Origin: Planctomycetota bacterium | GTDB taxonomy: Bacteria > Planctomycetota > Planctomycetia > Pirellulales > Pirellulaceae | Assembly: GCA_026692845.1 (NCBI GenBank) | Contig: JAPLNM010000049.1 | Span: 1-64,000 of the forward strand | Direction of reading: 5' to 3' | Length of the DNA stretch: 64,000 nt | In this document: positions 7,542 through 16,605 of the stretch, in pieces | How the letters are laid out: each line of letters begins with the position of its first letter | How positions within the stretch are numbered: position 1 is the first letter of the stretch | Notes under the pieces: model-generated | Told to the model about the DNA's origin: nothing | Seen by the model: the letters and a program-made list of their open reading frames with translations, nothing else | Database searches by the model: none | Program-made: the position numbers and the translations under genes

Positions 7542-8933
7542 ATGAACCTTGAAACCAACCCTGCTGCGTCTTCGGCTAGCCGAAGAAACTTTATGAAAAC
7601 CTCCACAAGCTTGGCTGCCGCCGCAGGCTTGACCTCGACGCTCTCGCGCTCGGTACATGCCGCCGAGGACAACAAGATCCGCGTGGCGCTGATCGGTTGC
7701 GGTGGGCGTGGTACCGGGGCGGCTGAAAACGCACTCCAAGTCGACAACGGCGAAATCGAGCTCGTCGCCATGGCCGACGTCTTCGAGAATCGACTCTCGA
7801 GCAGCTACTCGAGCCTCAAAGAGAAATTCCCCAAGAAGGTCGATGTGCCCAAAGAACGGCAGTTCGTGAGCTTCGATGGATACAAGAAAGCGATGGATAC
7901 GCTGCGTCCTGGCGACGTGGCGATCTTGACCACCCCACCTGCGTTTCGCTGGGTGATGTTCAAGTACGCCATCGAGAAGGGGCTCAACGTCTTTATGGAA
8001 AAGCCCGTGACGGTCGACGGACCTGCGAGCCGTAAGATGTTCGAGTTGGGCAAGCTCTCGGTCGAACGGAACTTGAAAGTCGGCGTTGGTCTCATGTGCC
8101 GACACTGCATCGTGCGCGGAGAGTTGCTCGATAGGATTCGCAACGGCGAGATCGGCGATTTGCTGATGCTCAGAGCCTACCGAATGGCCGGTCCAACCGG
8201 TTCGGCCGCTGCGACCAAGCAACCCGAGGACATGAAGAGCGAACTGCTCTACCAACTGAGCCGATTCCACGGATTCCTTTGGGCCAGTGGCGGTGCTGTC
8301 AGCGACTTCTTGATCCACAACATCGACGAATGCTGCTGGATGAAGGAAGACTGGCCGGTCAACGCGGTAGCTTCCGGAGGAAGGCACTATCGAAACGATT
8401 GCGTAGACCAGAACTTTGATTCCTATTCGATCGAGTACACGTTTGCTGACGGCACCAAGATGTTCGTCAACGGGCGCACCATTCCGGGTTGCCACAATGA
8501 GTTTGCCAGCTATGCCCACGGAACCAAGGGCAGCGCGGTGATCTCGGCATCGGGGCACTCGCCGGCCAAGTGCAGGATTTACCAAGGTCAGAACATGACC
8601 CGCAACAACATCCTTTGGGAGGGCCCAAAGTCTGAGCCGAATCCTTATCAACTCGAATGGAACGATCTGATCAATGCCATCCGCAAGGATATGCCTTACA
8701 ACGAAGTCGAGCGAGGGGTTAAGGCCAGCTTGGTAACTAGCATGGGACGAATGGCTGCTCACACCGGTGTTAAGGTGACTTATGACGAAATGCTCAATTG
8801 CGAGCACGAGTTCGCACCTGGACTCGAAACCATGACCTTCGATAGCCCAGCACCGGTTCGGGCCAATGCACAGGGTATCTATCCAGTACCTCAGCCAGGG
8901 ATCCTAACGACCCGCGAATACGGCGATTCGTAG
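7542..8933 (+). CDS. Tat-exported Gfo/Idh/MocA family oxidoreductase
   Basis: NAD(P)-dependent sugar or cyclitol dehydrogenase family protein, 463 aa. The N-terminus carries a twin-arginine signal (SRRNFMKTS) and a hydrophobic region ending near VHAAED. The Rossmann motif is VALIGCGGRGTGA, and the EKP motif is visible in FMEKPVTVDGP. Tat export suggests folding with cofactor before export to the periplasm. Start ATG 7542 is preceded by GGAG at good spacing. DUF1080 and SUMF1-like genes lie upstream on the same strand and a sialate O-acetylesterase gene lies convergent downstream, so the locus looks like secreted glycan processing. The substrate is unknown. A large antisense ORF in the track is a shadow. 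Confidence 0.92.
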   Translation: MNLETNPAASSASRRNFMKTSTSLAAAAGLTSTLSRSVHAAEDNKIRVALIGCGGRGTGAAENALQVDNGEIELVAMADVFENRLSSSYSSLKEKFPKKVDVPKERQFVSFDGYKKAMDTLRPGDVAILTTPPAFRWVMFKYAIEKGLNVFMEKPVTVDGPASRKMFELGKLSVERNLKVGVGLMCRHCIVRGELLDRIRNGEIGDLLMLRAYRMAGPTGSAAATKQPEDMKSELLYQLSRFHGFLWASGGAVSDFLIHNIDECCWMKEDWPVNAVASGGRHYRNDCVDQNFDSYSIEYTFADGTKMFVNGRTIPGCHNEFASYAHGTKGSAVISASGHSPAKCRIYQGQNMTRNNILWEGPKSEPNPYQLEWNDLINAIRKDMPYNEVERGVKASLVTSMGRMAAHTGVKVTYDEMLNCEHEFAPGLETMTFDSPAPVRANAQGIYPVPQPGILTTREYGDS

Positions 8934-9039
8934 GTCGTTTTGGGGGCGTAGCATGGCCCTCCGAGGCCGTGCGTGTACGTGACGAATCGATCGCGTTCAT
9001 CCACAAACGGGTCGCAGATCCATTTTACGGGAGAGCGAA

Positions 9040-9093
9040 CCCAGGGCGGCGCTTCGCTTTGCCCTGGGCTATCACCTTGCGCCCCGTTGGGGC
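9040..9093. repeat. REP-like palindromic intergenic element
   Basis: Two adjacent hairpins lie between convergent genes. The first pairs CCCAGGGC with GCCCTGGG (8 bp, 13-nt loop), and the second pairs GCCCC with GGGGC (3-nt loop). The second is followed by an A-run on the plus strand, not a T-run, so it is not a standard terminator for either gene. From memory, elements of this form are common between genes in planctomycetes; I cannot count copies here. Confidence 0.55.
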
Positions 9094-9136
9094 AAAAAAT
9101 CATTGAATCTCGTACGATGAACCAACATCCCTCAGA

Positions 9137-9180
9137 CCCTCACCCCCTGGCCCCCTCTCCGGTGCGCGGAGCGGGAGCCA
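9137..9180. repeat. C-rich intergenic repeat element
   Basis: The stretch CCCTCACCCCCTGGCCCC and the following CTCCGGTGCGCGGAG partial hairpin resemble a recurrent C-rich spacer repeat of planctomycete genomes. It is the only copy I noticed in this window. Confidence 0.4.
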
Positions 9181-9198
9181 TAAATGCAGCAGGTGGAA

Positions 9199-10749
9199 TC
9201 ACTCGCGGCCGGCAGTCACTCCGGGCCAGTCGTCGGTCCGGAATGGGGTCAATGGCAACCCACTGGCGCTGAACATGTTGCAGACCGGATTGTCGGCCCA
9301 AGCATACCGCACCGATACCGGCTTGGGCACACTCGGACTCGAGATGCGAACCTTGTTCCCCTCGACGATCTTGGCCACTGCGGGATAGAACTTCTTGTCC
9401 TCGCCCGCAATCGTAAAGCCGATCGGTTCGTTGACGTCAAACGGACGCCATCCATTCGATAGATGATTGAAACTAAGGACAATCGCATCGGCGTCGGCTT
9501 GCATCGATGCGTACCGAGGACTTTGCGGATCGACTTGGATTCCATACTCGTTGGCCAAGGCCAAGCGAGCCAAGCGACGGCCGACGTCGACCTTGTTCTT
9601 CGGGTGAATGTCTTTGCCCTCTCCGATATCGATGATGACCGCTTGGCCCGTGTGGGGCAAGCGATCGAGGGTCATCGTCTGGGCCTCTCGTAGCTCTGCC
9701 CAATCGCTCTCCCCGGGTTCCTTAGCCTCGGCCTTAAAGTCAGCCAATTGAACCCAATAGAAAGGAAAGTCCCCTTGGCCCCACTCCTTGCGCCAGTTGT
9801 CGATCATCAACGGGAACAAGTCGCGGTACTGATATGCTCTTCCTGCGTTGGATTCCCCTTGGTACCAAATCGCTCCCTTGATACCGTATCCAAGGTGGGA
9901 CTTAAGAACCCCATTGTAAATATTCGCAGGACGCTGATTTCCACGCATTTGGTTCCCGAGGTTCTTCAGTTGGTCCTCTTCCTCTTTGGTGCGATCCTTT
10001 TTCTCGCTCAGTGCCTTGAACCGCTCCGCGTTGGCAGACCAGTTGTCCATCATTTTTTTGAAGCGTCCATCGGACTTGAGCAATTCGGGATTAACCCAAG
10101 CCTCGCAGGCCGAGCCACCCCAAGCGTTGTTGACCATTCCGATCGGAACGCCTGTCGTTTGGTGGATCTGTCTGGCAAAGAAATAACCTACTGCGGAAAA
10201 CTGGGGCGCGTTCTCCGGATTGCATACTTTCCACTTCCGATCGTCATGGCTCCAGATCGGTTCCTGCGAGCCCGTCTGCGGGAAATTGATCATTCGGATC
10301 TGCGGATAGTTCGCCGCCAATCGCTCTAAATCCGAGTCATTCGATTGGGCTACCGACCATTGCATGTTGGATTGGCCTGAACAGACCCATACCTCTCCGA
10401 CCAAAACATCCGAAATCGTTTTGGTCGAACTCCCGACTACAGTGATCGTCAACGGGGCGCCGACTTCCATCGCCGGCAATCGTGCTTCCCAATTCCCGGC
10501 CGCATCGCTCGTTGCAGATAGCTTCGTTTCCCCAACGCTGATCGTGACGACCTGGCCAGGATTGTCCTTGCCCCATATCCGATTCTCCTGCTTTTGCTGC
10601 AGTACCATCGAGTCGCTGAAGACATTCGGGAGCTTGACCTCGGCGATGGCCCAGTCGGCTGCAAGAGTTCCACAGAGCAACGCGATCGAGAACAATCCGC
10701 GCCGAGCCCTTGAGATTCGATTCAAATCCAAAGATACAAGTTTGGTCAT
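9199..10749 (-). CDS. Sialate O-acetylesterase family protein
   Basis: Secreted SGNH-type esterase, 516 aa, predicted to remove O-acetyl groups from sialic acids or related glycans. From the chosen ATG (MTKLVSLDL) a signal peptide runs to about WAIAEV. The nucleophile serine lies in CSGQSNMQWSV. A second block is IKGAIWYQGESNAGRAYQYRDLFP. The likely catalytic Asp/His pair is in GKDIHPKNKVDVGRRLA. The ORF-track start 74 codons upstream overlaps the C-terminus of the prepilin-peptidase-like gene and is rejected. The gene is convergent with the Gfo/Idh/MocA gene and could belong to the same glycan-degrading locus, though it is on its own transcript. Confidence 0.92.
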   Translation of the reverse strand: MTKLVSLDLNRISRARRGLFSIALLCGTLAADWAIAEVKLPNVFSDSMVLQQKQENRIWGKDNPGQVVTISVGETKLSATSDAAGNWEARLPAMEVGAPLTITVVGSSTKTISDVLVGEVWVCSGQSNMQWSVAQSNDSDLERLAANYPQIRMINFPQTGSQEPIWSHDDRKWKVCNPENAPQFSAVGYFFARQIHQTTGVPIGMVNNAWGGSACEAWVNPELLKSDGRFKKMMDNWSANAERFKALSEKKDRTKEEEDQLKNLGNQMRGNQRPANIYNGVLKSHLGYGIKGAIWYQGESNAGRAYQYRDLFPLMIDNWRKEWGQGDFPFYWVQLADFKAEAKEPGESDWAELREAQTMTLDRLPHTGQAVIIDIGEGKDIHPKNKVDVGRRLARLALANEYGIQVDPQSPRYASMQADADAIVLSFNHLSNGWRPFDVNEPIGFTIAGEDKKFYPAVAKIVEGNKVRISSPSVPKPVSVRYAWADNPVCNMFSASGLPLTPFRTDDWPGVTAGRE

Positions 10750-10825
10750 GGCAATAAAGGACCTTTCAAAGAGGCTACAAACAGGGAGGAAAACCAGCAT
10801 GAGCAAGTGGAGTTGGGGCTGCGGG

Positions 10826-12181
10826 TCAGAACCCATACCAAGCCATCGCGAACCATCTCCACCCGCAATGGTGGACCAATAGCGTACAGGTCCAGATTCC
10901 CAATGCAATAACCTGACCTCGGAAATGGGTGCGGCAATCCTTTTTGCTTCTCGCAAGCAATCCGCAGGCAAGCATCGCGAACAAGCTTGCCACGAGGCTC
11001 GTCAAGGCGATGGCTTGCCAGCCGAGCAATGCTCCAGCCAGTGCATGCAAAATGCTCCAGTGCCAAAGAAACGCCCCCCTGCCCTGCTGCTCCTGAGCTG
11101 GATTGCTATCCGGAAAGCAATCGCCAGCGGGGTTGCTGTTTTCATCGGGCCGGCTGTTTTCAGCGGGCCGGCTGTTTTCAGCGGGCCGGCTGTTTTCATG
11201 GGGCCGGCTGTTTTCATGGGGAATGGGCCAGTAAATTCGGCAAAGAAGCAGGCCGGTTATTCCACCGAGAATCGCTCCGGCGATGAGCCCAATTCCCGAC
11301 GTGAGGGCATGTTCGATCGCAAGGGATGAATCCGCCAACGGGCTTAAATTTGAGTAACTGGGGAATCGCTCGCCCCACGGTTCGGTCCACCGGACACGAG
11401 CGACGAATCGATTCGAGATGAAGCCCGCGACATAGATCCCCAAAATCACCAGCAGCGGTATTTTTGGGAATTTCAATCGCTCCGACTGGGTGCCGATGAG
11501 CATGATCGCAACGGAAAATAGGCTCAAGTGCAGGACCAAGGCTCCGATCAGATCCCATTTTGGAAAGAACACAGTCCAGACGATCCCGGTCCCGATGCGC
11601 CATTCTCGATAAGGCAAGTTCAGTCCATTTGCGAGCAGTTCGATCGCCGCAATCAGGACAAATACCAATCCGACGAGAATCTCCATGACAAGGTATCTCG
11701 GGGAGATCGGAAGCCGGCATCCTCGGCATCGTCCTCGCAACATGAGCCATCCAAACACCGGAGAGTTGTCGATCAGGCTCAGCGCACGATCGCAATAGGG
11801 GCAATGCGAGCCTCGCGTGACAATCGTCTTGCCCTGGGGAGTTCGGCTTGCAACAACGTTGATGAAGCTACCGATGCTCGCGCCGAGATAAAAGAACCAC
11901 CAGACCAACCAGTATTCCAAGGTCCGGCGGGCAAACCACACCCCAAAGGAAATCTCAGGATCCCTCGGGTCGATCTTCCACCGCGATGTAACGATCCTGT
12001 GCCGGATTTGGACCGACGGAAGGATCATCGCGTAAAAAACCCAGCCAGCAAATATCGCTGCGAGCAGGAGCATCAGGGGCCAATCTCGGCGAAACGAAAT
12101 CAGGCTTTTACGACGCGATGGAAGACGCGATGGAAGGGGATCATTCGCAGGCGGATCCAGGGAGGCATCCGGTTCGATCAA
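10826..12181 (-). CDS. Prepilin peptidase-like membrane protein, peptidase aspartates not visible
   Basis: Polytopic membrane protein, 451 aa, related to type IV prepilin leader peptidase (A24). The N-terminal methylase-like zinc domain is clear: GASIGSFINVVASR followed by C127-x2-C130 (CPYC) and C152-x2-C155 (CRGC), then PISPRYLVMEILVG. The peptidase half should carry an Asp in the membrane helix after this domain and a GxGD motif. I see neither: the matching helix reads LFSVAIMLIGTQSERLKFP. Five Pro-Asn-Ser-rich repeats (HENSRP/AENSRP) follow. The start is TTG in a TTGA overlap with the stop of the upstream gene. A DUF1559 pseudopilin-like gene elsewhere in the window shows that prepilin substrates exist. 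It may be inactive, or a different membrane protein using the same zinc domain. Confidence 0.75.
   Translation of the reverse strand: MIEPDASLDPPANDPLPSRLPSRRKSLISFRRDWPLMLLLAAIFAGWVFYAMILPSVQIRHRIVTSRWKIDPRDPEISFGVWFARRTLEYWLVWWFFYLGASIGSFINVVASRTPQGKTIVTRGSHCPYCDRALSLIDNSPVFGWLMLRGRCRGCRLPISPRYLVMEILVGLVFVLIAAIELLANGLNLPYREWRIGTGIVWTVFFPKWDLIGALVLHLSLFSVAIMLIGTQSERLKFPKIPLLVILGIYVAGFISNRFVARVRWTEPWGERFPSYSNLSPLADSSLAIEHALTSGIGLIAGAILGGITGLLLCRIYWPIPHENSRPHENSRPAENSRPAENSRPDENSNPAGDCFPDSNPAQEQQGRGAFLWHWSILHALAGALLGWQAIALTSLVASLFAMLACGLLARSKKDCRTHFRGQVIALGIWTCTLLVHHCGWRWFAMAWYGF
11147..11218. repeat. 18-bp tandem repeat, four units, in prepilin-peptidase-like gene
   Basis: Four units of GGGCCGGCTGTTTTCANN in tandem, with a partial unit before them, encode the HENSRP/AENSRP repeats on the minus strand. 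The units are nearly identical, so the expansion is recent. Confidence 0.9.
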
Positions 12182-13743
12182 AACGCGCCTCGCTTGCTTT
12201 GCAGTTGCTCAAGAAGTTCCTTAAGCGGGTCCTTCGGAGCTGCCTGTGAGGAACTGCGATTGTAGTCGCTGGGGGCCAGTCGACGAACCGCCCCAGGGTT
12301 TTTCGAATCGGCCGCCGCCGGGTAAACATCGATCACGCTGTTGTCCTGCAACTGATCCCCCGCCGGCAGCAACAAAAAGCCAACACTCCTAGGTTGATAG
12401 TTGATATCCTCGATGACATTCGGACTCTTGCCTGTCGCATCGATGGCGATCGATTGCAAAAACTCTTCGTAAACACTCACGTCATACAACACCACCGGCG
12501 GTACCGGGACCTGGATCTGCCGCCGATCCCAATTCCCAAGACCATCGACCCATTCGACCGTTTGAAGGACTGTCGATCCACTATCGCGTTCGAGTAGCAC
12601 CGTTTCGGATCCTCCTTGCGGAATCCTGATTCGCTTGGCCCCCGCGGTGTTTCGACGATCGGCCAAGAGCACCAACAACCCATCGCTATGGGTGTTGGCG
12701 ATCCGCAGCGAGATGGGACCTAACGGTGCGTTGGCTACGACTTGCTCAGATACCACGCGGTAGGAGGGCGCTGGCAGGGCGAAGGCGGGTTGTTGAGGCC
12801 ACCAGATTTGCCAAGGGGAATACAGGATCGGCTGAAGCCACAAACCGCTGTTGGGAACATAGGTCAATCCACAGCCTGGCATCATGACGCTTTCGAAACA
12901 GTAGCCGCCGTTGAAGGGTTGCAATCTCCAACACTGAGCGATCGATTGGTTGACCCCCATCAAGCGGACCGAGGACCGCTGGCCTGACTGAGCCAATACC
13001 CCACCAAGATTTCCGAAATTGCCCGCCTGTTGAGAATCAGCGCTGAGTGCCAACCATTGATTGCCGATCGATTGCTGGATCCGAACCATGTCGCTTCCGA
13101 CGGGGGTGATCATCCAAGCCCCCTGCGGGTCATTCAGGGGTGCTCCATTGGCGGCGCTTGGGGTCCATTGCAGTTGGCCTTGGCCCCCGGCCTTCATGAA
13201 CCATCGATTCCCCGCCTCGCCTGTCGATAAAAGAACTGTCTTGCTCAACTCGCCAGACTCGCCGACTCCCGATGAAGCGACCTGCGGTCGATTCGAAAAA
13301 TCCTGCGGGAGCCCAGCGGCATTCGTCGGATCCATCGCAAAGACCGCCATGCGACTGGGCGTAAATTCGATCTGTCCGTTGCTCAAGATTCCGATGCGCA
13401 TGTTACCACGGTTAGCCGCCGGCCACTGAATCACGCGTTGGGCTTGGCGCGATCCATAGCCGATCAAAGCCCCATCGGGAGTGTCGTAGCGTCGAAGCCT
13501 CGAATAGACAGTCGTCTGGCCAGCTTGGTCTCGGATCAGCAACTCCTCTGCGCTGAGCTTTGCGGCCGACTCCCAAGCCGTTCCAGGCAAACGCAACGCA
13601 AAGAACTCCTGAGACCAACCGACCGTCGCGCTCGTGCACAACGCCAGAACCCAACATGCAACCCTCGCGAGAGCAACCCTAGCTAAAGCAACGCTAGCCA
13701 AACGGCCATAGAAGCTTGATTCTATCGGTGATCGATTCTTCAT
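12178..13743 (-). CDS. Hypothetical secreted protein
   Basis: Unrecognised protein of 521 aa with a signal peptide (repeats of VALARVALARVA, then cleavage near GWSQE). The chosen start MKNRSPIES has GAGG 6 nt upstream. The ORF-track start 11 codons earlier is less likely. The body is beta-rich with repeated Trp/Gly motifs such as ANRGNMRIGILSNGQIEF and GNRWFMKAGGQGQLQW, suggesting a beta-trefoil or ricin-type fold in the first half. The end is a disordered Pro/Ser/Gln-rich tail. It overlaps the downstream prepilin-peptidase-like gene by 4 bp, so the two are probably co-translated. A role at the cell surface is only inference. Confidence 0.7.
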   Translation of the reverse strand: MKNRSPIESSFYGRLASVALARVALARVACWVLALCTSATVGWSQEFFALRLPGTAWESAAKLSAEELLIRDQAGQTTVYSRLRRYDTPDGALIGYGSRQAQRVIQWPAANRGNMRIGILSNGQIEFTPSRMAVFAMDPTNAAGLPQDFSNRPQVASSGVGESGELSKTVLLSTGEAGNRWFMKAGGQGQLQWTPSAANGAPLNDPQGAWMITPVGSDMVRIQQSIGNQWLALSADSQQAGNFGNLGGVLAQSGQRSSVRLMGVNQSIAQCWRLQPFNGGYCFESVMMPGCGLTYVPNSGLWLQPILYSPWQIWWPQQPAFALPAPSYRVVSEQVVANAPLGPISLRIANTHSDGLLVLLADRRNTAGAKRIRIPQGGSETVLLERDSGSTVLQTVEWVDGLGNWDRRQIQVPVPPVVLYDVSVYEEFLQSIAIDATGKSPNVIEDINYQPRSVGFLLLPAGDQLQDNSVIDVYPAAADSKNPGAVRRLAPSDYNRSSSQAAPKDPLKELLEQLQSKRGAF

Positions 13744-13878
13744 CGCAAACCTCATCGGCCGGTGGCAACTGGGCACTATTCAAAGAAGCTATGGAATACC
13801 CGATTGGGAATACTCGTAAATCGGATTGTAATCGAAGTTCCCAAGCCCCGATCCAGGGCAGACTTTTGCTCGGAACAT

Positions 13879-14934
13879 TTACCGGAAGCGGAAAATGAAA
13901 TTTTCCAAAGCCAGACGGGCTAGGTCCTCTTGGCTGTGATTTCCTTTCAATTCCTTTTCAAGCTCGACCAACCAGGTCAAAAGCTCTTTGGCCCGATTCC
14001 AGCCGATCGTCTTGAGCCTCTTTTCCTCTTTGGCATGTTCATAACGGAATCCAGCTCGCGATAACGCATCGGGCAGCGTTACGCCTTGGACGCCATAACC
14101 CTTCTGTTGGTTGAACCAAGCCGCCGCGACCCCGTAGCGCCTCAGACTCCAGGAAAGCTGCGCGGCGATACCCACGACGGTTTGACCGGCCATGATGAGC
14201 TTGTCGACTCCATCGATCGCTTCGGCAATTTTCCCGTCGGCAATCGCTGAACTGATGTTCCATACCGTCTGTGTCCGCCACCCGCCGACGAGCTCGTCGA
14301 CCCGAACATCGGAGACCTTGCCCTTGGCATCGCTAAAAAGCCCGAGTTTGGCCAACTCGCAATCGATCAATCCGCAGACATAACCGACACGATCGGCCAG
14401 CACACCGGCTTGGGCAACGGTCAATTGAACGTTGTGCCTTGCAGCTCCCCATCGAGCGATCCACGAAGTGAACTCCGAGCCCTTGGCCTCCGCAGTAGCC
14501 ACCAAAAAACCCTTGTTCTGAGCAAGCTTGTAGAGCCGCTGATTCGACGGGAGCGTCTGCATGTCCAACAGAAGTGTCGTTCCGAGCTCGGCCTGCTCGA
14601 CCCAGCGTTCCAAGGCCTCGCGATTCTTGCTAACAAACGAATCGGCCTTGCGCACATAAGCAGCTTTCGGGCCCCCTTGGTCAAAGAGGCTCTGCGTCGA
14701 GAGCTCGTCATGAACATCCCGCCACTGTGCGTCCTCGCCGTCAAATCGGGTGATGCTCATCGCGTCGAGCCCACCGAGTTTCAAGGCGTGTTGGATCGAT
14801 TCACGCCGAAGGAAATCGTCTGGTCCAATGGCCACGACGAACAACGGCAATTCCCGAGTCTCGTTTTGAGCCAGGTAATCGAAGGCATGCACAGTGGCCT
14901 CCGATTTGCTTTTTGCTGAGGTTTTTTCCGCCAC
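13879..14934 (-). CDS. holA: DNA polymerase III subunit delta
   Basis: Clamp-loader subunit, 351 aa, a usual length for the family (about 340 aa). Recognised by the N-terminal LFVVAIGPDDFLRRESIQ, the DELSTQSLFDQGGPKAAYVRKAD segment and the helical C-terminus ENFIFRFR. It opens the sliding clamp together with delta-prime and tau/gamma subunits; those partners are not in this window. Delta normally does not hydrolyse ATP, and no Walker A is seen. The start is GTG (MAEKTSAKS); no other start lies within 59 codons. The gene precedes the unknown secreted gene on the same strand with a 135 bp gap. Confidence 0.88.
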   Translation of the reverse strand: MAEKTSAKSKSEATVHAFDYLAQNETRELPLFVVAIGPDDFLRRESIQHALKLGGLDAMSITRFDGEDAQWRDVHDELSTQSLFDQGGPKAAYVRKADSFVSKNREALERWVEQAELGTTLLLDMQTLPSNQRLYKLAQNKGFLVATAEAKGSEFTSWIARWGAARHNVQLTVAQAGVLADRVGYVCGLIDCELAKLGLFSDAKGKVSDVRVDELVGGWRTQTVWNISSAIADGKIAEAIDGVDKLIMAGQTVVGIAAQLSWSLRRYGVAAAWFNQQKGYGVQGVTLPDALSRAGFRYEHAKEEKRLKTIGWNRAKELLTWLVELEKELKGNHSQEDLARLALENFIFRFR

Positions 14935-15047
14935 GGATCTGGTTCTCTGATTTCAAAAAACAATCGCCCAAAAAACAACGGCACAGCAAACAACAACCGA
15001 CTCGGCTTGCTCTGGGCAATCCAAAATCGTGTCGGATCGACCGGTGA

Positions 15048-15087
15048 ATTCTACTGGTAGATTCTACTGCTAGATTCTACTGGCAAG
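15048..15087. repeat. 13-bp tandem repeat, three units, between waaA and holA
   Basis: ATTCTACTGGTAG, ATTCTACTGCTAG and ATTCTACTGGCAAG lie in tandem in the 226-bp gap. The unit differs in length from the in-frame repeats in genes, as expected for non-coding DNA. No regulatory role can be assigned. Confidence 0.8.
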
Positions 15088-15160
15088 CCCCCCCAGGACA
15101 GAGAGTCTTTTGCAAGGTTTCCTGATTTCCAACGCGGCTTGGTCGATGAGCCAAAAATTT

Positions 15161-16501
15161 CTAATCCTTTCGCCATTGCGGATGCTTAGGCTTCAGCAAG
15201 CTTGCAAGTTTCCTCCATGTCCGATCGGTCGCTCCACGGTGCTTTTGTGTGATCGATACAGCCTGCCGTGCACCCTGACTTCGGGACGACGGGTCTTGGA
15301 GCATCCGGAGCAACCATGGCTTGAGATCCTCGGGTTTCGCCAGCTGCGTGGCCGCATCGGCCTCATGGAGGATCTGGACAATGTCGGAAAAGTTTCGCGT
15401 GTTCGGGCCGTAGCAGGTTGCCACGCCATAGGCGCAAGGTTCAATCATGTTTTGCCCACCTCGGGACCCGAAACTCCCGCCGACGAACCCTAGATCGGCC
15501 ATCCCCCACCACCAACGCAACTCCCCGAGGCTGTCGGCTAGAAAGATCCGCCACGAAGGATCCAGCCCTTCGCTGTGCATGCGGCTTCGACGCCCCCATG
15601 CAAGTCCGGTGGCCTGCACCATCCGAGCAACCTCCTCGAATCGCTCTGCATGCCGTGGAACCAAAATCAACTTCAACTTCGGAAATTGCTCGACGATCTG
15701 ACCGAATGTGTCCAAACAAATCCGCTCTTCGGGATCTTGGGTGCTACCGCAAAGCCATACCGTCGAACGGCCATCGGCAAGTCCGAGGGATTCGGACCTA
15801 GCAAGCACCTCGGGGTGCTCTCGGTCGTGGTTCGCCCCATCAAATTTGATGTTCCCAACGACGTCTATTTTCGCAGGATCATAACCCAACGCGACGAATC
15901 GATCGCGAACCGTGTCGCTCTGCGCTCCGATCCAATCTATCTTGCGTACGATACTCCGGACCAGTGGCGCTATACGACTATAGCCTTGCAGAGATTTTTG
16001 GCTAAGACGGCCATTGATCACGGTTATAGGAATCTGCCGCTGCGAGGCGATCGAGATCCAATTGGGCCAAAGCTCCAGTTCGGCCAAGACCAACACATCT
16101 GGCTCGATGCGATCGAGGGCCCTGCGGACTGCCCAAGTAAAATCCAACGGGGCAAACGCGACAGTGTGTTGGTTGTAGAGTTTTTGGGCCAGTTCATAGC
16201 CCGAGTCGGTTGAGGTCGTAATGACCAGCTTGGAGGTCGGTAACTCCAGGACGGCTCGCTCGACAAGGGGCCGGATGACTTGCAACTCACCGACACTGAC
16301 GGCATGAAACCAAATCGTATACGAGGGTTTGTCCAGTCCGATTGGTTCAAGCGTTTGGGGCGGTTTAGGCAACGCTCCGAGAAGCTTTTGGCTCCAACCT
16401 TTTTGGTAGCGTCCCTGACGGACGGTGCGCCACAAGATCCATGGCCAGATCAACAGCAGCAGCGCTGCATAGAGCAGATTCAGCAACCAGCGCTTGGCCA
16501 T
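15161..16501 (-). CDS. waaA: 3-deoxy-D-manno-octulosonic acid (Kdo) transferase
   Basis: Glycosyltransferase that adds Kdo to lipid A precursor, 446 aa, near the usual 420-430. An N-terminal membrane anchor (LLNLLYAALLLLIWPWILW) is followed by the GT30 donor domain motifs: WFHAVSVGELQVIRPL, LVITTSTDSGYELAQ and VLAELELWPNWI. The C-terminal domain has WLCGSTQDPEERI, LVPRHAERFEEV and LGFVGGSFGSRGGQNMIEP. Its presence indicates a Gram-negative-type outer membrane with LPS. Start ATG at 16501 gives the membrane anchor at once. Genes on both sides (ggt upstream, holA downstream) run the same way. Confidence 0.95.
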   Translation of the reverse strand: MAKRWLLNLLYAALLLLIWPWILWRTVRQGRYQKGWSQKLLGALPKPPQTLEPIGLDKPSYTIWFHAVSVGELQVIRPLVERAVLELPTSKLVITTSTDSGYELAQKLYNQHTVAFAPLDFTWAVRRALDRIEPDVLVLAELELWPNWISIASQRQIPITVINGRLSQKSLQGYSRIAPLVRSIVRKIDWIGAQSDTVRDRFVALGYDPAKIDVVGNIKFDGANHDREHPEVLARSESLGLADGRSTVWLCGSTQDPEERICLDTFGQIVEQFPKLKLILVPRHAERFEEVARMVQATGLAWGRRSRMHSEGLDPSWRIFLADSLGELRWWWGMADLGFVGGSFGSRGGQNMIEPCAYGVATCYGPNTRNFSDIVQILHEADAATQLAKPEDLKPWLLRMLQDPSSRSQGARQAVSITQKHRGATDRTWRKLASLLKPKHPQWRKD

Positions 16502-16605
16502 CCGTGCTACTTAATTTGTGCCACTTGCTTGGTGCCAGTGCTTGAAGGAAACAATTCGTATCGCGTTAGGATAGCAAGTTCACTCGACTTCGCGTAGCGG
16601 CCTGG

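Noticed and set aside
7503-8807. 434-aa antisense ORF over the Gfo/Idh/MocA gene
   Set aside because: The plus strand has Tat signal, Rossmann and EKP motifs; the shadow ORF has none.
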